Shown: piece by piece, positions 8,504 to 14,752 of the stretch | Layout of the letters: each line of letters starts with the position of its first letter | How positions within the stretch are numbered: the first letter of the stretch is position 1 | Source of the DNA: CAZQYB01 sp964582985 | Lineage (GTDB): Bacteria > Planctomycetota > Phycisphaerae > Sedimentisphaerales > Anaerobacaceae | Assembly: GCA_964582985.1 (NCBI GenBank) | Contig: CAZOUM010000026.1 | Location: forward strand, 1 to 39,451 | Direction of reading: 5' to 3' | Length of the DNA: 39,451 bases | Notes under the pieces: model-generated | Told to the model about the DNA's origin: nothing | Databases searched by the model: none | What the model saw: only the letters and a program-made list of their open reading frames with translations | Position numbers and translations under genes: made by a program

Positions 8504-8881
8504 TTACCCTCCTTTCCACAAGCCGTGAATTGTGCAGTGCTCTTGTGCGGTGACTTGGTCTGCCTGGATGGGGAATAGTGCTTCAGGTACATCGCCTGGA
8601 TTTAGGAACTGGCGATAGGTTTTGTGGTCGGCAAGGATTTCAATCCACTCGATATAATGTTTCTCTTCCATAGGATGAGGGACGCTGCCGACCTTGACCT
8701 TTATTCCGGCATCGGTTTTTTCGATCACTGGGACGTGTTTTTCCTTGCCCTCGTCGGCGGTCTTTGCGGCGAGTTTTTCCATTGGCTGGCCACAGCAAAC
8801 CAACTCACCGACGCCGGCGTGAAGTACTTCGACAATATTACCACATACCGTACACTTATAGATTTGAAGTTTCTCGGCCAT
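8504..8881 (-). CDS. dfx: Desulfoferrodoxin (two-iron superoxide reductase)
   Basis: The 125-residue protein is a two-domain superoxide reductase that turns superoxide into peroxide without making O2. The N-terminal desulforedoxin domain carries the four-Cys iron site (C10, C13, C29, C30). The catalytic domain carries H49, H69, H75, C116 and H119, with the EKH loop supplying the conserved Glu47-Lys48. All expected ligands are present, so it should be active. The start is supported by AAGGGGA upstream. Electrons probably come from the operon's rubredoxin fusion, and the peroxide made can go to rubrerythrin or thiol peroxidase. Confidence 0.96.
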   Translation of the reverse strand: MAEKLQIYKCTVCGNIVEVLHAGVGELVCCGQPMEKLAAKTADEGKEKHVPVIEKTDAGIKVKVGSVPHPMEEKHYIEWIEILADHKTYRQFLNPGDVPEALFPIQADQVTAQEHCTIHGLWKGG

Positions 8882-8948
8882 AACTTTTCCCCTTTCGGAA
8901 TCAGGTAGCTCTGACTTTTTATTTTCAATCTGACGAAAAAATCTGGTT

Positions 8949-10130
8949 CTAATCGATGATTTTAAGCTCCTTGTGTTTGGCCAGAATTTGGTCGGCGAGC
9001 TTGTCCAGGGCTATAAAATCATCGTCTTTAGGATAACCCTTTGCAATTACGGGTTCAAGGATTTCTACTTTTAGGTTTGAGAGCAGGGATGAGAGCTGCT
9101 CTACCATTCTGCCGCCCCATCCATAGGAGCCGATGATTGAGGCGAATTTTGTTTTCGGCCTGAGCGCGTTTGCGAGAATGCAGGCGTAGGCAGCCACCGG
9201 GTGCGCACCTGTCAAGACCGTTGGAGAGCCAATTACGATTGTAGCAGCATCGACAAGCGAGATAGCCAGTTTGCCGATGTCAGTCATGGTAAGATTGAAT
9301 TGTCTGACGGTAATGCCTCTTTCAATCAATGCGTCCACAAAATATTCTACCATTTTTCTCGTGCTGTCATGCATTGAGATGTATGGCAGGACCACTTCGT
9401 TTTTGACTTTGTCACTGACCCAGTCTTTATAGGCATTGATAATAAACTCGGGCTTGTCATAGATGGGGCCGTGACTTGGTGCGATGATATCTATTTGCAG
9501 ATTTTTTATTTTTTGGAGGTTCTTTTGTATTGGGGCTCTGAAGGGCATCATTATCTCGGCGTAATATCTCTTTGCCGCTTCGTAGACAGTGGCCTCGTCG
9601 TCTACAAACAGGCTGCTTGCTGCAAAGTGAGAGCCGAAGAAATCGCAGGGGAAAAATATTTTGTCCTCCTGCAGGTATGTGCCTATTGTCTCAGGCCAGT
9701 GCACCCAGGGGATATAAATGAACTGCAGCGTCTTGTCGCCGAGGGAAAGTGTTTCGCCGTCATCAACAGTGATGAATTTGCTCTCATCTATGTTCAACAG
9801 GTCAATGAGCATGGCCTTGCACTTCGGGTTTGTCACGACTTTTGCGTCAGAGTAGAGCATGAGTATGTCAGGTATGGCGCCAGAATGGTCTTGTTCGCCG
9901 TGGTGAGCGATGACGTAGTCAATTTTGTCAAGGCCAAGTTTGATGAGATTATCTATCAGGACGGTCGTTTTGGTCGGGTCAACGGTGTCCAGAAGGGCGG
10001 TTTTTTCGCTGCCCTTTATCAGATAAGCGTTGTAGCTTGTTCCGTCCGGCAGGGGAATCAGCTCGTCAAACAGCCTCCTGTCCCAGTCAATTGCACCGAC
10101 GGCATAAACGTTTGGTTTTAGCTGGGTCAC
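8949..10130 (-). CDS. fprA: Flavodiiron protein (O2/NO reductase)
   Basis: The 393-residue protein has the standard two-domain layout: a metallo-beta-lactamase-like diiron domain (about 1-250) and a flavodoxin domain binding FMN (about 255-393, VLPYISMHDSTRKM). Diiron ligands are visible in H77-x-E79-x-D81-H82, then H144, D163 and the His of PSHGPIY. The family reduces O2 to water or NO to N2O in anaerobes. Start codon is GTG at 10130 with AAGGAG upstream. A 67-base gap separates it from the superoxide reductase gene. The rubredoxin fusion downstream is the expected electron donor. Confidence 0.95.
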   Translation of the reverse strand: MTQLKPNVYAVGAIDWDRRLFDELIPLPDGTSYNAYLIKGSEKTALLDTVDPTKTTVLIDNLIKLGLDKIDYVIAHHGEQDHSGAIPDILMLYSDAKVVTNPKCKAMLIDLLNIDESKFITVDDGETLSLGDKTLQFIYIPWVHWPETIGTYLQEDKIFFPCDFFGSHFAASSLFVDDEATVYEAAKRYYAEIMMPFRAPIQKNLQKIKNLQIDIIAPSHGPIYDKPEFIINAYKDWVSDKVKNEVVLPYISMHDSTRKMVEYFVDALIERGITVRQFNLTMTDIGKLAISLVDAATIVIGSPTVLTGAHPVAAYACILANALRPKTKFASIIGSYGWGGRMVEQLSSLLSNLKVEILEPVIAKGYPKDDDFIALDKLADQILAKHKELKIID

Positions 10131-10177
10131 TTCTGTAACTCCTTATTTCATAGGTGGTTAGCGTAAAGCCAGTGCCG

Positions 10178-10693
10178 TTATATCAATTCTTTTGCTGCCT
10201 TCAAGACCTCTTCGTAGTCTGGTTCATGTGTTAACTCGTTGACTATCTCTATGTAACGGATAATCCCTTCTCTGTCGACTATGAATACAGCTCGGGCAAG
10301 CAAACGCAAGTCTTTTATAAGCACGCCAAAGGCCTGGCCGAACGCTGCACTGCGATGGTCAGAAAACGTAAAAACATTCTTGACATCAGTAGCTATGCAC
10401 CACCGGTCCTGCGCGAAGGGAAGGTCCATGCTGATAGCGAGTACCACCACATCCTCACCTAAAGCTACGGCTTCTTTGCTGAATCTTCGTGTCATGATAT
10501 CGCACACTGAAGTATCAAGTGAAGGCAGAGATGAAATGATGCACACCTTGCCCAGAAACGAGGAAAGGGGTACAGGCTGCAAGTCTTTTCCCACCACTTC
10601 GCAATCAGGTACGGGCTCGCCAACTTTAAGCTCATCACCTAATAATGTTAAGGGCTTTCCTTTCATACTTACTATTCCGGTCCGCTCTTTCAT
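10178..10693 (-). CDS. tpx: Thiol peroxidase (Tpx-type peroxiredoxin)
   Basis: The 171-residue peroxiredoxin has the Tpx signature LPSLDTSVCD with peroxidatic C64 and resolving C99 in LPFAQDRWC, the 35-residue spacing typical of atypical 2-Cys Tpx. It reduces peroxides with thioredoxin-type donors. I chose ATG 10693 (MKERTG) because GGAG lies upstream; an in-frame start at 10720 runs into the gap before sodN. It handles the peroxide produced by the superoxide dismutase and superoxide reductase beside it. Confidence 0.93.
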   Translation of the reverse strand: MKERTGIVSMKGKPLTLLGDELKVGEPVPDCEVVGKDLQPVPLSSFLGKVCIISSLPSLDTSVCDIMTRRFSKEAVALGEDVVVLAISMDLPFAQDRWCIATDVKNVFTFSDHRSAAFGQAFGVLIKDLRLLARAVFIVDREGIIRYIEIVNELTHEPDYEEVLKAAKELI

Positions 10694-10726
10694 AGTGCTC
10701 TCCTTACAGTATTGTCTCAAGCTGTG

Positions 10727-11224
10727 TTAATGTTTGTGGCCGCTATGGCTATGCTCACCGAAGTATACAGCGCGAAATTCCGCCAGCAGAGACTTTAGCT
10801 TTTCGACGTTGGCCAAGTCTGTTGTCTGCTTTGACTTCATAGAGTAAACAAGTATTTCGTGGAGCAATACGAGTTTGCTAAGGTATTGGTTATAGGCCTT
10901 GTCGTCTGTTTTGGCTGTTGGTTTGATTCGCTGGGCCATAAAGTAGTAGGTGACTATACGACTGATTTCGTCGGCGTGTTCTTCTTTGTTTTGGACCCAG
11001 CGAACTAACTGGTTGTAGTTTGGTTTTTCCGTCTGCGACAACGACGTTATCATCTTCATTGCTTTTTCGATAGTGGTAATGTGCTCGGCCATCATATCGA
11101 AGCGGAGCTGGTCGTTGTATATGCCGCAGGGTATCTGGCAGTGGGAATGCGCGATGGGGGCAAAAACCAGAGCCGATAGCAGGATGGCAGATAAGGCCAG
11201 TTTTTTTGCAGTGGCGGTTCTCAC
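10727..11224 (-). CDS. sodN: Nickel superoxide dismutase with Sec-type signal peptide
   Basis: The 165-residue product contains HCQIPCGIY, the nickel hook of Ni-SOD (family consensus HCxxPCGxY), where mature His1, Cys2 and Cys6 bind nickel. The hook is preceded by a hydrophobic signal peptide ending A25-H26-S27, a normal signal peptidase I site. Cutting there would expose H28 as the required N-terminal residue and export the enzyme. The helical body (MMAEHITTIEKAMKMI, NQLVRWVQNKEEHADEI) matches the family. The C-terminus is His-rich (HSHSGHKH), which may help bind nickel. Start is GTG 11224 with AAGGAGG six bases upstream. I see no sodX-type protease gene nearby. Confidence 0.93.
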   Translation of the reverse strand: MRTATAKKLALSAILLSALVFAPIAHSHCQIPCGIYNDQLRFDMMAEHITTIEKAMKMITSLSQTEKPNYNQLVRWVQNKEEHADEISRIVTYYFMAQRIKPTAKTDDKAYNQYLSKLVLLHEILVYSMKSKQTTDLANVEKLKSLLAEFRAVYFGEHSHSGHKH

Positions 11225-11275
11225 TTGAAACCTCCTTTCGCAATAATTTCGGCTTTGAGTAACTTATCCCACAGT

Positions 11276-11848
11276 TTAATAGTTGGTCGCTTCCAACTCG
11301 TAATAACTTTGCGGATGTGCACAGGCAGGGCAGGTGTCGGGCGCTTCCGGGCCTTCGTGTACATAGCCGCAGTTTCTGCAGACCCACCTTACGGGTTTTT
11401 CGCGTTTGAAGACGGTGCCGTCGGATATATTTTTGGCCAGAGCTACGTATCTATCTTCGTGACGTTTTTCAGCAACGGCGATGTTTCTGAAGACTTCGGC
11501 GATTTCAGGGAAACCTTCTTTGTCTGCGGTTTCTGCGAAGCCGGGATACATTTCGGTCCATTCGTAGTGTTCGCCCGCTGCCGCCGCCTTTAAGTTCTCA
11601 AGCGTGCTGCCGATGACGCCGGCTGGAAATGCCGCGGCGATTTCCACTTCGCCGCCTTTTAGGAATTTGAATTCGCGCTTGGCGTGTTCCTTTTCCTGGT
11701 TTGCCGTTTCTTCGAAGATGGCGGATATCTGCTGGTATCCTTCTTTTCTGGCCTGGCTGGCAAAATAAGTGTAACGGTTCCTCGCCTGTGATTCACCTGC
11801 GAACGCTGTCAATAGATTCTTTTCTGTTTGACTTCCTTTAAGTTTCAT
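11276..11848 (-). CDS. rbr: Rubrerythrin
   Basis: The 190-residue protein has the classical layout: a four-helix diiron domain (about 1-145) with Glu and ExxH ligands (E52-K-E-H55 and E127-K-R-H130), then a rubredoxin-like domain with CRNC (157/160) and CPAC (173/176). Rubrerythrins reduce hydrogen peroxide to water in anaerobes using electrons from NADH via rubredoxin. I chose ATG 11848 (MKLKGSQTEKNL), the usual N-terminus, preceded by AAGGCAGG. An in-frame ATG at 11890 would overlap the ferredoxin-like gene. It lies between that gene and sodN. Confidence 0.96.
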   Translation of the reverse strand: MKLKGSQTEKNLLTAFAGESQARNRYTYFASQARKEGYQQISAIFEETANQEKEHAKREFKFLKGGEVEIAAAFPAGVIGSTLENLKAAAAGEHYEWTEMYPGFAETADKEGFPEIAEVFRNIAVAEKRHEDRYVALAKNISDGTVFKREKPVRWVCRNCGYVHEGPEAPDTCPACAHPQSYYELEATNY

Positions 11849-11886
11849 AGATAACCTGCCTTTCTTAAAATGATTAATCGCAAAAT

Positions 11887-12615
11887 TCATTTATTGATTG
11901 TTTCACTTTTAATCACATTACCGCGCAAATCAATGGTGATGTCTTCGAATGATAATTTTATCCCACTATGAATGACAGCTTCTTCGGCAATGTATGTCAA
12001 GCCCGAACAGCATGGCACTTCCATATGAATCACCGTCAGGCTGTTGGGCTTATTTATTTTCAGGATTTGTGCCAGCTTTTCAATATAAAACTCCGGGTCA
12101 TCCAGCTTCGGACAGCCTACCACGATGCTATGATTTTTCAAGAACTTATTGTGAAAATCGCCCATCGCAAACGGTACGCAATCGGCTACCAAAAGCAAAT
12201 CAGCATTGGCAAAGTAGGGAGCCTGCGGAGAAACCAGCTTTAACTGGACCGGCCAGTGACTTAGCTGGGATGGAACTGACACGCTCTCAGACTCAGTTGG
12301 TTTTGGCTTTTCACGCAGATTCTGGGCCATCATCCCCGGGCACACAAAATCGGCCTGTTCCTGCGAACTTTTCTTTTTAGCGAGATGAGTTTTTGTTGCT
12401 TCTTCATCGAACTCAGATGCCTCTCGCTGCTCTACTGTTATCGCATCCTGTGGGCAGTGGCCGATACATGCCCCCAGACCGTCACAATACACTTCACTGA
12501 CTAATTTTGCCTTGCCGTCAATTATCTCTATGGCGCCTTCCACACAGGCATTGACACATTCGCCACAGCCGTCACATTTTTCCTCGTCAATTTTTACTAT
12601 GTTCCGCATAACCAT
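11887..12615 (-). CDS. Two-cluster ferredoxin-like 4Fe-4S protein with C-terminal domain
   Basis: The 242-residue protein begins with a 2[4Fe-4S] ferredoxin module (about 1-65): CDGCGECVNAC and CDGLGACIGHCP. A variable linker and a C-terminal domain of about 130 residues follow, containing ADLLLVADCVPFA, VVGCPKLDD and HMEVPCCSGL, with extra cysteines that could bind another cluster or metal. Similar ferredoxin-like proteins are common in anaerobes, but I know no assigned role. AAGGA precedes the start. Placement between the zinc-ribbon protein and rubrerythrin suggests electron delivery to the detoxifying enzymes or redox sensing; this is inference. Confidence 0.85.
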   Translation of the reverse strand: MVMRNIVKIDEEKCDGCGECVNACVEGAIEIIDGKAKLVSEVYCDGLGACIGHCPQDAITVEQREASEFDEEATKTHLAKKKSSQEQADFVCPGMMAQNLREKPKPTESESVSVPSQLSHWPVQLKLVSPQAPYFANADLLLVADCVPFAMGDFHNKFLKNHSIVVGCPKLDDPEFYIEKLAQILKINKPNSLTVIHMEVPCCSGLTYIAEEAVIHSGIKLSFEDITIDLRGNVIKSETINK

Positions 12616-12626
12616 TTTGAAATCCT

Positions 12627-12884
12627 TTATTGACCTGAGCTTTCTGATTGAACTGTCTTGTCATCGGCTTTTTTCATAATGCCCAGGCATTGCTCAGCAT
12701 ATTTACACCACTTGGCACAGCCAAGGTTTATCTTTGGATTAAGTACAATGCGCCCGCATTTTCGGCACTTAAGCTTCGGCTCATCCTTGAAAAACTCCAT
12801 CTTGTTGTTGCAGCCCGGGCACCGTACTTCAAAAATATCTTCCGGCTTCCAAAATCTCTGGTCTTGTCCAGGACATCTGACCAT
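12627..12884 (-). CDS. Small cysteine-rich zinc-ribbon protein
   Basis: The product of about 85 residues has a zinc-ribbon-like pair of knuckles (CPGCNNKMEF and CRKCG) followed by a second cysteine cluster, CAKWCKYAEQC, near the end. The latter resembles tails seen on some HD-domain proteins of anaerobes. No enzyme domain is visible. The start is uncertain: ATG 12884 or GTG 12899 (adds MDRCI). It lies 11 bases before the ferredoxin-like gene and so is very probably cotranscribed. Function unknown; a metal or redox sensor or adaptor role is a guess from the cysteines. Confidence 0.7.
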   Translation of the reverse strand: MVRCPGQDQRFWKPEDIFEVRCPGCNNKMEFFKDEPKLKCRKCGRIVLNPKINLGCAKWCKYAEQCLGIMKKADDKTVQSESSGQ

Positions 12885-12921
12885 AATACACCTGTCCACA
12901 TTCCAGCAAATTGCTTTTAGT

Positions 12922-13272
12922 TTATGCTCGAATCATCGTCAGCAGCATTTTGAACTTTTCCTCCGCGGAAACAGCATGCGGCACATTGGCCGGCATTATA
13001 ATAATTTCACCAGCTAAAACTCTTATGTCTTCGCCGCCTATTCTTAACTGAGCCGACCCATCAATAACCTGCACAACTGCATCATAAGGAGCAGTGTGTT
13101 CGCTTAGCTTCTGACCCTCATCAAACGCAAATAGAGTAATCGTACCAACCGACTTATCCAGTATCGTTTTACTAACTATCGAATCGGTTGCATACTCTAC
13201 CAGAGAAGCTAATTCCTGACTTCTTCCCGTACAAGTGTCTAATACCCTTTTGTTTCCCTTACAACTATCCAT
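12922..13272 (-). CDS. Cupin-domain protein
   Basis: The 116-residue product is a single small beta-barrel cupin: EHTAPYDAVVQVIDGSAQL forms motif 1 and LAGEIIIMPANVPHAV forms motif 2 with its metal-ligand His. Small cupins of this kind can bind a metal, act as a sensor or have dioxygenase-like activity; the specific role is unknown. AAGGAGG precedes the ATG. It starts 14 bases after the Rrf2 regulator gene and is therefore second in the operon. The N-terminus has two cysteines (SCKGNKRVLDTC) not usual for the fold. Confidence 0.85.
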   Translation of the reverse strand: MDSCKGNKRVLDTCTGRSQELASLVEYATDSIVSKTILDKSVGTITLFAFDEGQKLSEHTAPYDAVVQVIDGSAQLRIGGEDIRVLAGEIIIMPANVPHAVSAEEKFKMLLTMIRA

Positions 13273-13286
13273 ATCTTAAAACCTCC

Positions 13287-13718
13287 TTAGCGTTTTCTTG
13301 TTTTTCTTTTGCTTTGGGACCTCAGTATTTCCGCCAGCGTAATTCCATCCAGGTAACCGTCTATATACAGTTGAAGGCAAGAAAGCTTGGTATTTATCTC
13401 ACAATCTGATTCAAATTCGCATCCCTCTCCGCCAAGCAAACATCTGTTTAGCCGAATTCCCCCCTGGAGAACCTTTATAATTTCCATGAGGGTTATCTTT
13501 GATGGTTCTCTGCTTAAGGTAAATCCGCCTTTGGGTCCCATACCGCTTTTAACTAATTCAGCCCTGTGAAGCTTCTGTAGTAGCTTACACCCAAGTTGAT
13601 ATGAAAAATGCCCATCACTTGCCAGTTGCCTGGCCGACATTAACTCCTCGTTAAAATGACTCGCGAGATTCGCCATCATACGCAACGCATAATCTGTATT
13701 TCTGCGTAATACGTCCAT
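13287..13718 (-). CDS. Rrf2-family Fe-S transcriptional regulator
   Basis: The 143-residue protein has the Rrf2 winged helix-turn-helix (MDVLRRNTDYALRMMANLA; MSARQLASDGHFSYQLGCKLLQKL; GPKGGFTLSR wing). Its cysteine cluster C93-x6-C100-x5-C106 sits where IscR and NsrR bind an Fe-S cluster; C114 is an extra cysteine. Such regulators sense Fe-S status, O2, NO or superoxide. It is the first gene of the probable 12-gene oxygen-defence operon and lies directly behind a promoter overlapped by two palindromes, so autoregulation is likely. The closest named member (IscR, NsrR or other) cannot be fixed from sequence alone. Confidence 0.92.
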   Translation of the reverse strand: MDVLRRNTDYALRMMANLASHFNEELMSARQLASDGHFSYQLGCKLLQKLHRAELVKSGMGPKGGFTLSREPSKITLMEIIKVLQGGIRLNRCLLGGEGCEFESDCEINTKLSCLQLYIDGYLDGITLAEILRSQSKRKTRKR

Positions 13719-13756
13719 TTTTTGATACCTCTTAAAATCTACTCTGTTGTGTATAA

Positions 13757-13789
13757 GACTATTATAGTCCTACTTAGGAATTTGTTCAA
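13757..13789 (-). promoter_or_regulatory. Promoter and palindromic operator of the oxygen-defence operon
   Basis: On the minus strand TTGAAC (13784-13789) and TATAAT (13761-13766) are separated by exactly 17 bases. Two perfect palindromes overlap these elements: TCCTACTTAGGA (13768-13779, plus-strand reading) fills the spacer, and GACTATTATAGTC (13757-13769) covers the -10 box. A protein bound here would block RNA polymerase. The Rrf2 regulator encoded just downstream is the obvious candidate. Confidence 0.75.
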
Positions 13790-13910
13790 GAAAAACTTGT
13801 TTTTTTAAGGAAAGATTTAATAGAGTGAAAAAACTGCCTTTTTTCGCCGCTCAAGGCTGTTTCCCGAGGCTTTATACCGCCATAATCTCTTCCTCACTTC
13901 CTGATGCGAA

Positions 13911-14087
13911 ATAAGGGTTGTTAAATGGCTTGTGAATCACCCTGGCTTTGCCGCCAAATACTGGCTTGAATCAGGGACTAGTTTACCTGCCGACCTATAC
14001 GAAGATGAAACTGTAGACCTACTTGATTTGGAAAAGTTTGTTGAAGATTGGCTCTGTTACTGCCCTTATGATTGGCCGTTGAAGTAG
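13911..14087 (+). pseudogene. C-terminal remnant of an exported protein with dockerin-like tail
   Basis: An open frame with no plausible start reads HPGFAAKYWLESG, then LPADLYEDETVDLLDLEKF and VEDWLCYCPYDWPLK, then TAG at 14085-14087. The D-x-x-x-D-x-x-V-D-x-x-D-L pattern and the CPYDWPL ending resemble the dockerin-like tail of many large exported planctomycete proteins. Upstream there is no sign of the rest of the gene, so this is a leftover 3' end after deletion or rearrangement. Confidence 0.6.
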
Positions 14088-14275
14088 CAACAATTGCTTG
14101 TGTGTATTGGAACTATTATTCAGTTCAAAGTCTAATACACGTTTATATAATTTATTTAATACCAAAGCGCCAGGCTCTACAGGTTTCTATCCACCAAGCA
14201 CCAAACAGGGTCTTCTTCTGTCGCTTTTAAGGGGATGCCAGTTTCTCCCTTGATGCCTGTCAACATCAGTACAGG
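14088..14275. other. Intergenic, nothing recognised
   Basis: No gene, RNA or strong hairpin is apparent between the dockerin-like remnant and the orphan domain. The stretch 13790-13910 upstream of the remnant is also empty apart from AT-rich sequence beyond the Rrf2 promoter. Confidence 0.4.
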
Positions 14276-14713
14276 TTACTCCTCGCCGGCAATGATGAAC
14301 TGGCTGATAAATACATTAATGCTGGGGGTTTCCAATGCGGCTTTATGAGCGTTGAAGCGCACACGCCAGCGATGTGGGGCTTCGAGGATTCCATGAGCAT
14401 ACTTGTCATCGTGCCGTATCTCCCAGCGACCGATGACACTACCAGCATACATCCCTTCCGTCGGTCGTTCAATTGCAAACACTCCATCATTGATTTCCAC
14501 CCCACGTGTGAGCTTGGCGGCAATCTTTTCCACCAAGGCATCAAATTCAGATTTTTCTTCTTTGGTAAATTGCTGCCAGGATTTGTTGTATTCTTTATCG
14601 GCACTCCAATTGGCGGACAGTTGAGTTGTTGGAAGAACATTTTGTGCCGTGTCTGTGACATCCCAAATATCGAATTCACCTAGTTCCACCAGCGATTCAA
14701 ATCCCGGTGGCAT
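14276..14713 (-). CDS. Orphan copy of the RDD protein's C-terminal domain (possible split gene)
   Basis: The 145-residue reading frame is homologous to the last 135 or so residues of the neighbouring RDD protein. Examples are LGEFDIWDVT against LGDFEVLDVT, ANWSADKEYNKSWQQ against VNWTIDKEHSKKWDG, and LETPSINVFI against FDTGTPGISIFI. The frame continues upstream without interruption as far as the TAA stop (14753-14755) of the RDD gene, in the same phase. ATG 14713 has no convincing ribosome site. It may be a tandem domain repeat cut off by a stop mutation, a readthrough product, or a weakly translated separate gene. Function unknown. Confidence 0.55.
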   Translation of the reverse strand: MPPGFESLVELGEFDIWDVTDTAQNVLPTTQLSANWSADKEYNKSWQQFTKEEKSEFDALVEKIAAKLTRGVEINDGVFAIERPTEGMYAGSVIGRWEIRHDDKYAHGILEAPHRWRVRFNAHKAALETPSINVFISQFIIAGEE

Positions 14714-14752
14714 GAGTGGAACTTCTAAACGTTCTGTATTTACTGCTGTTTC

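Noticed and set aside
14266..14679. Open frame of 137 codons overlapping the orphan RDD-tail domain
   Set aside because: It is the shifted frame of the homologous frame at 14276-14713; only the latter matches the neighbouring protein.
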